8,351 nucleotides of DNA from Elusimicrobiota bacterium (GTDB taxonomy: Bacteria; Elusimicrobiota; Elusimicrobia; 2-02-FULL-39-32), in NCBI GenBank assembly GCA_023249835.1, contig JAHFBY010000053.1:1-8351 (forward strand), given 5' to 3'. The notes beneath the pieces are model-generated. The model saw only the letters and a list, made by a program, of their open reading frames with translations. It was not told the DNA's origin and searched no databases. This document shows, piece after piece, positions 1 to 5,623 of the stretch. Each line of letters starts with the position of its first letter. The first letter of the stretch is position 1. The translations under genes were made by a program, and so were the position numbers.

Positions 1-438
1 GACCCCGACCTTTTCGCCGAGGGTTTGCGCCAAATCGTGGCCACGCAAAAGAGGGTTGCCATGCACTACTTTGCGGACGGCAGCATCCAAGCCGCCTGCG
101 AACCGCTAAAAGCGTTGCTCCATATCATGGCAACCGGAAACTATCAAAGCCGGGACATCCACGATCCTAAAATCAGGGAACTGTTCACTCGCGAAAGCCT
201 TTTAGCCAGTTCCTGGTATAACGAACGGCTAAAAACCCAGCAAGCGCGCGAAACCGAACTTTGCCAACGCCACGTGCACACCCTGCAAAACTTCTTAAAA
301 GAATGCTCTTATGAAGAAGTCTTGAAACGTTTAAGCATACCTAACCGCCTGCATCATGCCCAACAACGCCTGGAAAAAGTCCGCTCTCCCGAATATTTAG
401 AAGAACTCATCGGCACCATTGGGGCTAACCCGCTTTAG
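1..438 (+). CDS. C-terminal part of an unrecognised protein (5' end outside window)
   Basis: The frame is open from base 1 and ends at a TAG at 436-438, so 145 residues of the C-terminus are visible. An in-frame TTG at 25 exists, but the residues before it (DPDLFAEG) read on smoothly, so the true start is very probably upstream of the window. The segment is mostly predicted helical and rich in Arg, Glu, Leu and His. It has no signal peptide, membrane segment or metal motif that I can see. Notable stretches are MHYFADGSIQAACEPLKALL near the start, FTRESLLASSWY in the middle and LIGTIGANP at the end. They have the feel of a conserved domain, but I cannot name the family. The gene converges on glgX with only 11 bases between the stop codons and no evident terminator hairpin there. 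Codon use looks like an ordinary native gene. Confidence 0.75.
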   Translation, partial: DPDLFAEGLRQIVATQKRVAMHYFADGSIQAACEPLKALLHIMATGNYQSRDIHDPKIRELFTRESLLASSWYNERLKTQQARETELCQRHVHTLQNFLKECSYEEVLKRLSIPNRLHHAQQRLEKVRSPEYLEELIGTIGANPL

Positions 439-449
439 GGGAAAAATAT

Positions 450-2606
450 TTAGGATTGACTTACAAGGAGAACTGTGGACCTAGGATTGGCAATATAAAC
501 GTCTGCAGGGTTCAATAATATCTCACTGCCAAAATCAAGAAAATCTTCGCCTGCAGGCAGTGAAGTATCAATCACTCTCGCCCATCTCATTGGATTTTCA
601 AGCGGGGGGAGATCAACCCCTACTGGACAATGGTCCGCGTTAAATATTAGGAACAAATAATAGCGCCCCAACTCTGATTTTTCTTCCCCGCCGTCCAGCC
701 GATAAGAAACAGTTTTTAGTTTTGGGTCACTCCATTCCGGAGCAAGCCGGTTTTTACCAAACCACGTAATATCCGGGACATTATCTGCGTTTAGATCTTT
801 GCCAATAAAGAATTTTCGACTTTGCAGAACGGTATATTTTTTAGTTAAAGCTATTGTTTTCTTAACAAAATTGAGCATAGCCTCATTATTTTTTACCCTA
901 TCCCAATTAAACCAACTCAAAGCATTGTCCTGGCAATAAGCGTTATTGTTGCCGCTTTGAGTCCTTAAATATTCATCGCCTCCCAAAATCATAGGAGTTC
1001 CGGAAGCAAAGAGGAGAGTACAAATATAATTCTTTGCCATTTGTTGGCGCAAAGAAATTATTTGGAGGTCCATAGTTTCTCCTTCCTGACCGCAGTTCCA
1101 TGAACCGTTGTCATCGGAACCGTCCCGATTCTGTTCCAGGTTTGCATCGTTATGTTTTTGATTGTAGGAGACCAAATCGTTTAGCGTGAACCCGTCGTGA
1201 CAAGTCACAAAATTGATGCTATTGAAAGCAGACCTTCCGTCATCGGCATAGAGGTCCGCGGAACCCGACAATCGCCACCCCATATCCGCGGCTTGACCCT
1301 CGTCTCCTTTGCCGAACTTTCTGACCGTATCGCGAAATTTTCCATTCCACTCGGACCAATCTACCGGAAAGTTACCTACCTGGTAAGTGCCTAGGTCCCA
1401 AGGTTCGGCAATCAGTTTCACTTTGCCCAGCGATGGATCTTGCGAAACCGCATCAAAAAATGAGGCGCAACTTTGAAATGAGCCTCCTTGCCTGCCCAAC
1501 ACCGAGGCTAAATCGAACCGAAATCCGTCCACGTGCATCACTTCCACCCAATAGCGCAACGAGTCCATAACAAACCTAATGACGTGGGGGTTAGCCAAGT
1601 TAAGGCTGTTACCGCAACCGGTATAGTTCAGGTAATACCGATACGGGTCAACCTTGCCGCCGGTAAGACAGTAGTAGGTTGTGTTATCTATCTCTTTAAG
1701 TGAAATTGTGGGTCCCAACTCGTTGCCTTCGCCGGTATGGTTATAGACCACGTCCAAGATCACTTCAATACCGACTTTATGCAGTGCACGAACCAAAGTT
1801 TTAAATTCGTTCACCTGCGAACCAGGGAAACTTCCGCTGCCGTAGGAAGATTCCGGAGCAAAAAAACCAATCGAGTTGTAACCCCAATAGTTCGTTAATC
1901 CTCTTTCGCTTAAAAAATCATCAATATAGAATTCATGCAAAGGCAAAAATTCTACCGCTGTGATACCTAACTCTTGCAAATAAGAAATTTTTTCAATGAA
2001 CCCTAAATAAGTTCCCGGACGTTCTACTTTAGAGGAAGGATGCGCAGTGAAGCCTTTAAGGTGAACTTCGTAAATAATTGTTTTTTCCAAGGGAGTATCC
2101 GGCCTAACGTCTCCCTGCCAATCGAAACGATCGTCCACAACAATACTTTTTGGAACGACAAGCGAGTTATCTCGATTATCGATCGAGAGATCTTTATCGT
2201 GGGCTAAACAATTGTACGCAAGCAGGAGGTTCTCCGTATTCTTATATTTTCCAGTCAGGGCTTTAGCATACGGGTCCATGAGCAGCTTATAATCGTTAAA
2301 CCGATACCCAAGCAAAGGGTTGGTTGGACCGCTCACCTTAAATCCATAAAGTTGCCCGGCTTTAAGTCCGCGCACGAAACAGTGCCACACGTACCTGGAT
2401 CGATTTTGAATTTTAATGATGTCGCTGGGGGGAGCTCCCGCCTGATCAAAAAGGATCAGGTAAACCTCCGAGGCATGTTCGGAGTAGAGCGCAAAGTTAA
2501 CCCCATCCGTCGTCAAACTCGCCCCCAAGGGATAAAACTTCCCGGGAGATATCTCCTTATTTGTTCTATGCTTTAATAAATCGTCCATAAATTTATTATT
2601 GAACAT
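450..2606 (-). CDS. glgX: Glycogen debranching enzyme (GH13, GlgX/TreX type)
   Basis: This enzyme hydrolyses alpha-1,6 branch linkages of glycogen or phosphorylase-limit dextrin in the cytoplasm. Counting from the ATG at 2606 (718 residues, within the usual 650-720), an N-terminal CBM48-like domain begins near PGKFYPLGAS (21-30). The GH13 barrel follows, with region I DVVYNH (285-290), region II GFRFDLASV with nucleophile D365, region III LIAEPWD with acid/base E401, and region IV VTCHD with H470 and D471. A C-terminal beta domain ends in RSTVLLV. All catalytic residues are present and the frame is unbroken. A TTG at 2633 (9 codons longer) and an ATG at 2588 are other possible starts. I prefer 2606 because a TATAAT at 2647-2642 would put transcription start near 2635, leaving no leader for the TTG. 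No good Shine-Dalgarno precedes any of the three. No glgA, glgB or glgC is nearby, so it seems to be transcribed alone, divergently from the tRNA. Confidence 0.97.
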   Translation of the reverse strand: MFNNKFMDDLLKHRTNKEISPGKFYPLGASLTTDGVNFALYSEHASEVYLILFDQAGAPPSDIIKIQNRSRYVWHCFVRGLKAGQLYGFKVSGPTNPLLGYRFNDYKLLMDPYAKALTGKYKNTENLLLAYNCLAHDKDLSIDNRDNSLVVPKSIVVDDRFDWQGDVRPDTPLEKTIIYEVHLKGFTAHPSSKVERPGTYLGFIEKISYLQELGITAVEFLPLHEFYIDDFLSERGLTNYWGYNSIGFFAPESSYGSGSFPGSQVNEFKTLVRALHKVGIEVILDVVYNHTGEGNELGPTISLKEIDNTTYYCLTGGKVDPYRYYLNYTGCGNSLNLANPHVIRFVMDSLRYWVEVMHVDGFRFDLASVLGRQGGSFQSCASFFDAVSQDPSLGKVKLIAEPWDLGTYQVGNFPVDWSEWNGKFRDTVRKFGKGDEGQAADMGWRLSGSADLYADDGRSAFNSINFVTCHDGFTLNDLVSYNQKHNDANLEQNRDGSDDNGSWNCGQEGETMDLQIISLRQQMAKNYICTLLFASGTPMILGGDEYLRTQSGNNNAYCQDNALSWFNWDRVKNNEAMLNFVKKTIALTKKYTVLQSRKFFIGKDLNADNVPDITWFGKNRLAPEWSDPKLKTVSYRLDGGEEKSELGRYYLFLIFNADHCPVGVDLPPLENPMRWARVIDTSLPAGEDFLDFGSEILLNPADVYIANPRSTVLLVSQS

Positions 2607-2616
2607 CTCAGCCGAA

Positions 2617-2647
2617 TAGTCAACAATACGCAATATTTAGTATTATA
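2617..2647. promoter_or_regulatory. Putative bidirectional promoter for glgX (-) and tRNA-Gly (+)
   Basis: On the minus strand a perfect TATAAT lies at 2647-2642, about 36 bases before the preferred glgX ATG. Its -35 position falls inside the tRNA gene and is a poor match. On the plus strand TATTAT at 2641-2646, with TAGTCA at 2617-2622 (18-bp spacing), could serve the tRNA and would start transcription about 10 bases before its 5' end. The two -10 elements share almost the same bases, so RNA polymerase could load in either direction but not both at once. This is inference from motif matches only. Confidence 0.35.
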
Positions 2648-2662
2648 GCCTTATTGATTTTC

Positions 2663-2733
2663 GCGGGTGTAGTACAATGGTAGTATGCTAGCTTCCCAAG
2701 CTTGAGACGTGGGTTCGATTCCCATCACCCGCT
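2663..2733 (+). tRNA. tRNA-Gly (anticodon CCC)
   Basis: The 71-nt cloverleaf folds by eye. The acceptor stem GCGGGTG/CACCCGC has 7 perfect pairs with discriminator T. The D arm is GTAC/GTAT with loop AATGGTA. The anticodon arm is CTAGC/GCTTG around loop TTCCCAA, giving anticodon CCC for the GGG codon. The variable loop is 4 nt, and the T arm is GTGGG/CCCAT with loop TTCGATT. The anticodon stem has one T-T mismatch at its second pair. The 3' CCA is not encoded, so it would be added after transcription. The overall sequence resembles E. coli glyU-type tRNA-Gly(CCC). A degenerate copy of its two ends lies just downstream. Confidence 0.96.
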
Positions 2734-2744
2734 AATGAGTTTTA

Positions 2745-2802
2745 TAGCGGGTAGTACTATTCCTCAGAAAATAAAGCATAAAGAAAATGTGCACCCGCTA
2801 AT
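2745..2802 (+). repeat. Gutted tRNA-Gly copy: acceptor-stem halves flanking unrelated sequence
   Basis: GCGGGTAGTAC at 2747-2757 matches the tRNA 5' end (GCGGGTGTAGTAC) with a 2-nt deletion. CACCCGCTAAT at 2792-2802 is an exact 11-nt repeat of the tRNA 3' end plus its first three flanking bases (2726-2736). Between them is AT-rich sequence with no D, anticodon or T arm, so it cannot be a working tRNA. The ends form a perfect 8-bp inverted repeat (TAGCGGGT 2745-2752 with ACCCGCTA 2793-2800). TAGCGGGT can equally pair with ACCCGCTA at 2727-2734 in the tRNA itself. It may be a decayed tandem tRNA duplicate or the scar of an element that used the tRNA 3' end as an attachment site. Confidence 0.45.
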
Positions 2803-2859
2803 CCTATCCGCCAAAAAGACTAACCTATTCCTGCTGTATATTCCAGCCTGGCGGAACGG

Positions 2860-3189
2860 TTGGCGCGAGAATGGGGCTGGAACGCGGCCGAGGCGCGGAA
2901 CGCTTTAAGTTCCGTGGTTTTGCGCCCGGAGTCCAGGTTAAAGGGAGCGGACGGAAAGTTCTCTTTAGCGAGGATATATGCCGAAGCCAAGCAAGCCTTA
3001 AACCGCAAAGAGTTGCGGCTCTATGCCTATTGGAAAGATCCGCTCTTTGCCGGCACAGGGGAGGAGGCGCTCTTCCGGCAGGGCCTCCTGCAGATCTTCC
3101 AGATCCTGCCGCAAGGGCTGGCCGCGAACGTGACAGCGCTGATCGCCCAAGAGCTAAAAGCGGAGCAGGTTTACCAGCAGCAGCAATAA
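2860..3189 (+). CDS. Hypothetical protein, possibly a 5'-truncated gene remnant
   Basis: The frame is open from after a stop at 2821-2823 to TAA at 3187-3189. The first usual start is TTG at 2860 with a GGCGGA (2850-2855) just before it, giving 109 residues. The 12 in-frame residues upstream (PIPAVYSSLAER) also read like protein and join a helical run (LAREWGW..AEARNALS), which suggests the true N-terminus has been lost. The product is soluble and helical, with charged middle segments (LNRKELRLYAYWKDP) and a C-terminus ending in QQQQ. I do not recognise the family. GC is about 59% over 2881-3180, against roughly 43-50% in sampled neighbouring stretches, and it favours CTG and ATC codons. That fits foreign origin or the tail of an older gene cut off next to the tRNA remnant. 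Expression is uncertain; it could equally be listed as a pseudogene. Confidence 0.45.
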   Translation: MAREWGWNAAEARNALSSVVLRPESRLKGADGKFSLARIYAEAKQALNRKELRLYAYWKDPLFAGTGEEALFRQGLLQIFQILPQGLAANVTALIAQELKAEQVYQQQQ

Positions 3190-3282
3190 TCCCGGATGTT
3201 GCAATAGAGCGCGGCCGTCAATTTATTTTTTGTTACGCGCCCTTTGCTTTCAGGTTCTAAATCGAGTATCATTTAACCTAAG
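3190..3282 (+). promoter_or_regulatory. Intergenic region likely holding the promoter of the envelope operon
   Basis: This 93-base gap precedes the first gene of a tightly packed run of six reading frames, so a promoter is expected here. The best candidates are weak. TTGCTT (3244-3249) with TATCAT (3267-3272) has 17-bp spacing but would leave only about 3 bases before the ATG at 3283. TTGTTA (3230-3235) with TTCTAA (3255-3260) has a long 19-bp spacer. No convincing terminator for the upstream reading frame is seen. Confidence 0.25.
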
Positions 3283-3678
3283 ATGAAGTTTTCCGAGCGG
3301 ATTAAACTTTTCCTTCCTTTATTTTTTTTATCTCTTTGTTCCGGCTGTAAAAGTATAGAAATCGCGCATAACCGGTTCCCTTTGGAAAAAGGGAACTATA
3401 TTTACTTTTTGGGCGAAGGCGAAGCGCCTCCAGACAATATCAATATCACCCAGCGGCGATCCTCAGCGCAGCGCGCCGCGGAACTTAACGGCTCCTTGCA
3501 AGCCGCGCATTATTTTTTAACCCTCATTAAAGATCAAAAAACCTCGCCTTCTCTGGCCACGGACATACTCAGCCGTTACGTCATTCCCGTTAAAAGCGAA
3601 TGGGACCAGCGCGACAACTGCCGAACGCTCATGCGGATCAATAAAAAAACCGCTTTAAAGACGCTTTTTGCCGATTAG
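3283..3678 (+). CDS. Small putative lipoprotein, LPP20-like
   Basis: The protein has 131 residues. After a basic N-terminus (MKFSERIK) comes a hydrophobic stretch (LFLPLFFLSL) and then CSGC. Cys22 is the likely lipidated residue, although the -3 position is Cys rather than Leu, so the lipobox is imperfect. The mature part contains YFLGEGEA (41-48) and a run of alanines and helical spacing (SSAQRAAELNGSLQAAHYF). A later Cys lies in DNCRTLMRI. This layout (a GxGxA motif followed by an Ala-rich helix) recalls the LPP20 / flagellar-assembly lipoprotein family, but I place it there only tentatively. It probably sits in the periplasm anchored to a membrane. The ATG at 3283 has only a poor ribosome site (TAAG). 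Its TAG stop abuts the ATG of the M23 peptidase, so the two are almost surely co-transcribed and may act together on the cell wall. Confidence 0.85.
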   Translation: MKFSERIKLFLPLFFLSLCSGCKSIEIAHNRFPLEKGNYIYFLGEGEAPPDNINITQRRSSAQRAAELNGSLQAAHYFLTLIKDQKTSPSLATDILSRYVIPVKSEWDQRDNCRTLMRINKKTALKTLFAD

Positions 3679-4578
3679 ATGCGACTGTTTTTAACCTGCA
3701 TTTTTGCCCTCGGTTGGATTCCTAAGGTTTGGGCGGCAATGCCGGCTCAACATCTGCCCGGCTCCGCTGCCCAAGGAGACGTTTTGGAAATGCAGTTGAG
3801 CGTTGACAATGCGAAACTTAAAAAAGGTTCCGCCCTAAACGTGCAGTTTGATTCGCGAACCTTGCCCTGCTTTTCCTGGGAAACAGCGGATCAAAAAGAA
3901 CCGGGCGCAACTCAGTTCGACTGCCTGGCGGGCATTCCCGCGGATATGACGGAAGGCGCGCGCCGCTTAGAATTTAAACTAAACGGCGAACTTTTCTTGA
4001 CCCACACTGTAGAAATTTTGCCAACCCAATACCCCACTGAAATTTTACACCTCTCGCCAGAAACCAAAGCCCTAATGGACTCTCCTAAACGGGGCACAGA
4101 AGTTAAAATCATCCGCGCCCAGTTGGGAACTGAAAGTAAACAAAAACTTTGGGACAGCAATTTTCTACTTCCCCTAAACGGAAAAGTGGAAAGCGTTTTC
4201 GGCGAGCGCCGCATATTGGACGGCAAACTAAAACCCGGGTTTCATAAGGGACTAGACTTGGGCGCAAAAGAGGGGTCCATTATTAAAAGCGCGCACCACG
4301 GTAAAGTTTTAATTGCGCGCCGTTTCTCAGAAGAAGGAAACATGGTGGCGATTGATCATGGTCAAGGGCTGGTAAGCATTTACCTGCACTGTTCTAAAAT
4401 TTTGGTTAAAAAAGGACAAATCGTGCGGCGCGGAGAAGTAATAGCAAAAGTGGGAACCACCGGGGTGTCTAATTCTTTCCATCTCCACTTGGGTTTCTAT
4501 ATTCATGACCAACCCGTAAACCCCAACTACTTTTTAGACTATAAAAAAAACCATGTTCCCACAACACAGGAAAAATAG
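3679..4578 (+). CDS. Exported M23 (LytM-type) zinc metallopeptidase
   Basis: This 299-residue protein is a predicted peptidoglycan endopeptidase that cuts cross-link or stem peptides in the periplasm. A signal peptide (about 1-19, ending VWA before AMPAQ) is followed by a beta-rich N-terminal domain (about 32-115) with Cys64 and Cys82 positioned for a disulfide. A linker precedes the LytM domain (about 162-288). Zinc ligands are H189 and D193 in HKGLD and H270 in HLH. H237 in YLHCS and H268 complete the active site, so it looks catalytically competent. The usual GxTGxSTGPHLHF is altered to GTTGVSNSFHLHLGFY. The ATG follows the upstream TAG with no gap and no Shine-Dalgarno, so translation probably depends on the preceding gene. 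Its own TAG overlaps the region of the AGGAG used by the mini-ORF downstream. Family assignment is firm; the exact bond cut is unknown. Confidence 0.95.
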   Translation: MRLFLTCIFALGWIPKVWAAMPAQHLPGSAAQGDVLEMQLSVDNAKLKKGSALNVQFDSRTLPCFSWETADQKEPGATQFDCLAGIPADMTEGARRLEFKLNGELFLTHTVEILPTQYPTEILHLSPETKALMDSPKRGTEVKIIRAQLGTESKQKLWDSNFLLPLNGKVESVFGERRILDGKLKPGFHKGLDLGAKEGSIIKSAHHGKVLIARRFSEEGNMVAIDHGQGLVSIYLHCSKILVKKGQIVRRGEVIAKVGTTGVSNSFHLHLGFYIHDQPVNPNYFLDYKKNHVPTTQEK

Positions 4579-4581
4579 GAG
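4577..4581 (+). promoter_or_regulatory. Strong Shine-Dalgarno AGGAG ahead of mini-ORF, not moxR
   Basis: AGGAG overlaps the TAG stop of the M23 gene and lies 10 bases before the ATG at 4592. It is the clearest ribosome site I find among the junctions of this operon. The moxR start at 4679 has only a weak CGGA at 4666-4669. The strong site therefore appears to load ribosomes onto the 27-codon frame in front of moxR. Confidence 0.45.
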
Positions 4582-4591
4582 CCAAACCATC

Positions 4592-4675
4592 ATGACCCCA
4601 ATACGTTCCTTAAGCGCCATTACTGCGGAATATAAAATTATCTATCCCAAAGTTGGGCAGTTGAACGGACTTTAA
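4592..4675 (+). CDS. 27-codon mini-ORF in frame with moxR (leader peptide or split N-terminus)
   Basis: ATG at 4592 opens a frame of 27 residues, starting MTPIRSLSAITAEYK and ending VGQLNGL, stopped by TAA at 4673-4675. It has a good AGGAG 10 bases upstream. It fills most of the gap between the M23 gene and moxR. It lies in the same reading frame as moxR, separated by just the TAA and one Ala codon from the moxR ATG at 4679. It may be a coupling leader whose termination feeds re-initiation at moxR. Alternatively it may be an ancestral N-terminal extension of MoxR cut off by a stop mutation or sequencing error. The peptide resembles nothing I know and has no membrane segment. Confidence 0.35.
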   Translation: MTPIRSLSAITAEYKIIYPKVGQLNGL

Positions 4676-4678
4676 GCA

Positions 4679-5623
4679 ATGGAAATAGCTCCTAGCAGAC
4701 CCATTGCCCGGGACATTCAACAAAATCTTGCGCGCGTGATCCGCGGCAAAAACGACGCGATCCGCAAAGCCATTATTTGTCTGCTCTGTGAAGGACACCT
4801 TCTAATTGACGATATTCCTGGGGTTGGCAAAACCAGCCTTGCGCTTGCCTTAGCAAAAAGTTTAGACTTGTCCTTCCAACGCATACAGTTCACCTCCGAC
4901 CTCTTCCCGGCTGACATTTTGGGAGTTTCCATTTATAACCCCAAAACCGGAGAATTTGATTTTAAAACCGGTCCGATTTTCCATAACGTGATCCTAGCGG
5001 ACGAGATTAACCGCTCCACGCCCAAATCGCAAAGCGCGCTCTTAGAAGTGATGAACGAACGCCAAATCACTATCGATAACCGCACGCGCCCAATCCCGCG
5101 GCCTTTTTTTGTGATTGCCACGCAAAACCCGTTCGAACATTACGGAACGTACCCGTTGCCGGAATCGCAAAAAGATCGATTTTTAATGCGCGTTTCCATG
5201 GGATACCCTGAACCCAAAGACGAAAAAGAAATTTTGCGCGAAAACATCGGACTGCACAGCGTGCAAGAGCTTAAATGCGTGGCACAAAAAGAGCAGGTCT
5301 TAAACATGATCAGTGAAGTTAAAACGATTTCCGTAACCGAACTAATAGACGACTACATCCTAAAAATCGTGGGAGAAACTAGGCGCTCGCCCTTTTTGGA
5401 ATTGGGCGCGAGTCCCCGCGGCGCTTTAAGTTTGCGCGCCGCCTCCCAAGCTAACGCCTATATGGAAGGCCGGAACTTCGTTATACCCGACGACGTAAAG
5501 TTTTCAGCCCTTCCTGTACTCGCGCACCGCGTGATCCTAAAGTCCGTCAACTCTGATTCGGAACTTAAACAAAGCGAAATCGTCATTCAAGAAATTTTGG
5601 ACCGCACAACTGTGCCGATTTAA
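4679..5623 (+). CDS. MoxR-family AAA+ ATPase
   Basis: This 314-residue cytoplasmic ATPase belongs to the family of ring-forming chaperones that remodel or activate partner proteins, here probably the DUF58 protein encoded next to it. Walker A is PGVGKTS with K51 and T52. Walker B is VILADEINR with D108 and E109. Sensor 1 is ATQN (147-150). The arginine finger is R167 in SQKDRF, and sensor 2 is R247 in GASPRG. A C-terminal helical lid follows. Length and motif order are those of a complete MoxR protein (AAA_3 plus lid). The ATG at 4679 places the first helix normally, with a weak CGGA site upstream. An in-frame mini-ORF ending one codon earlier may be a coupling leader. The stop overlaps the DUF58 start by one base (TAATG), which indicates translational coupling. 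Confidence 0.97.
   Translation: MEIAPSRPIARDIQQNLARVIRGKNDAIRKAIICLLCEGHLLIDDIPGVGKTSLALALAKSLDLSFQRIQFTSDLFPADILGVSIYNPKTGEFDFKTGPIFHNVILADEINRSTPKSQSALLEVMNERQITIDNRTRPIPRPFFVIATQNPFEHYGTYPLPESQKDRFLMRVSMGYPEPKDEKEILRENIGLHSVQELKCVAQKEQVLNMISEVKTISVTELIDDYILKIVGETRRSPFLELGASPRGALSLRAASQANAYMEGRNFVIPDDVKFSALPVLAHRVILKSVNSDSELKQSEIVIQEILDRTTVPI

Noticed and set aside
439..449. Possible terminator between the convergent genes at the left end
   Set aside because: Only 11 bases separate the stops and no GC stem is visible around them.
1197..1394. Small plus-strand frame opposite glgX (also 2352-2576)
   Set aside because: Both lie wholly inside the well-supported glgX gene on the other strand, with no ribosome site or recognisable product.
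2170..2188. Inverted repeat TCTCGAT / ATCGAGA with a 5-base loop inside glgX
   Set aside because: It is a short 7-bp stem inside coding sequence with no U-tract, coding for ordinary glgX residues; chance is sufficient.
2702..2908. Plus-strand reading frame beginning inside the tRNA gene
   Set aside because: The start lies in the anticodon/variable region and its first residues (MRRGFDSHHP) are the familiar translation of a tRNA T arm, so it is an artefact.
2871..3260. Plus-strand reading frame of 129 codons overlapping the 2860-3189 frame
   Set aside because: Its product is an Arg/Gly/Ala-rich string typical of an off-frame reading of GC-rich sequence. The 2860 frame has balanced, helix-like composition and better codon use.
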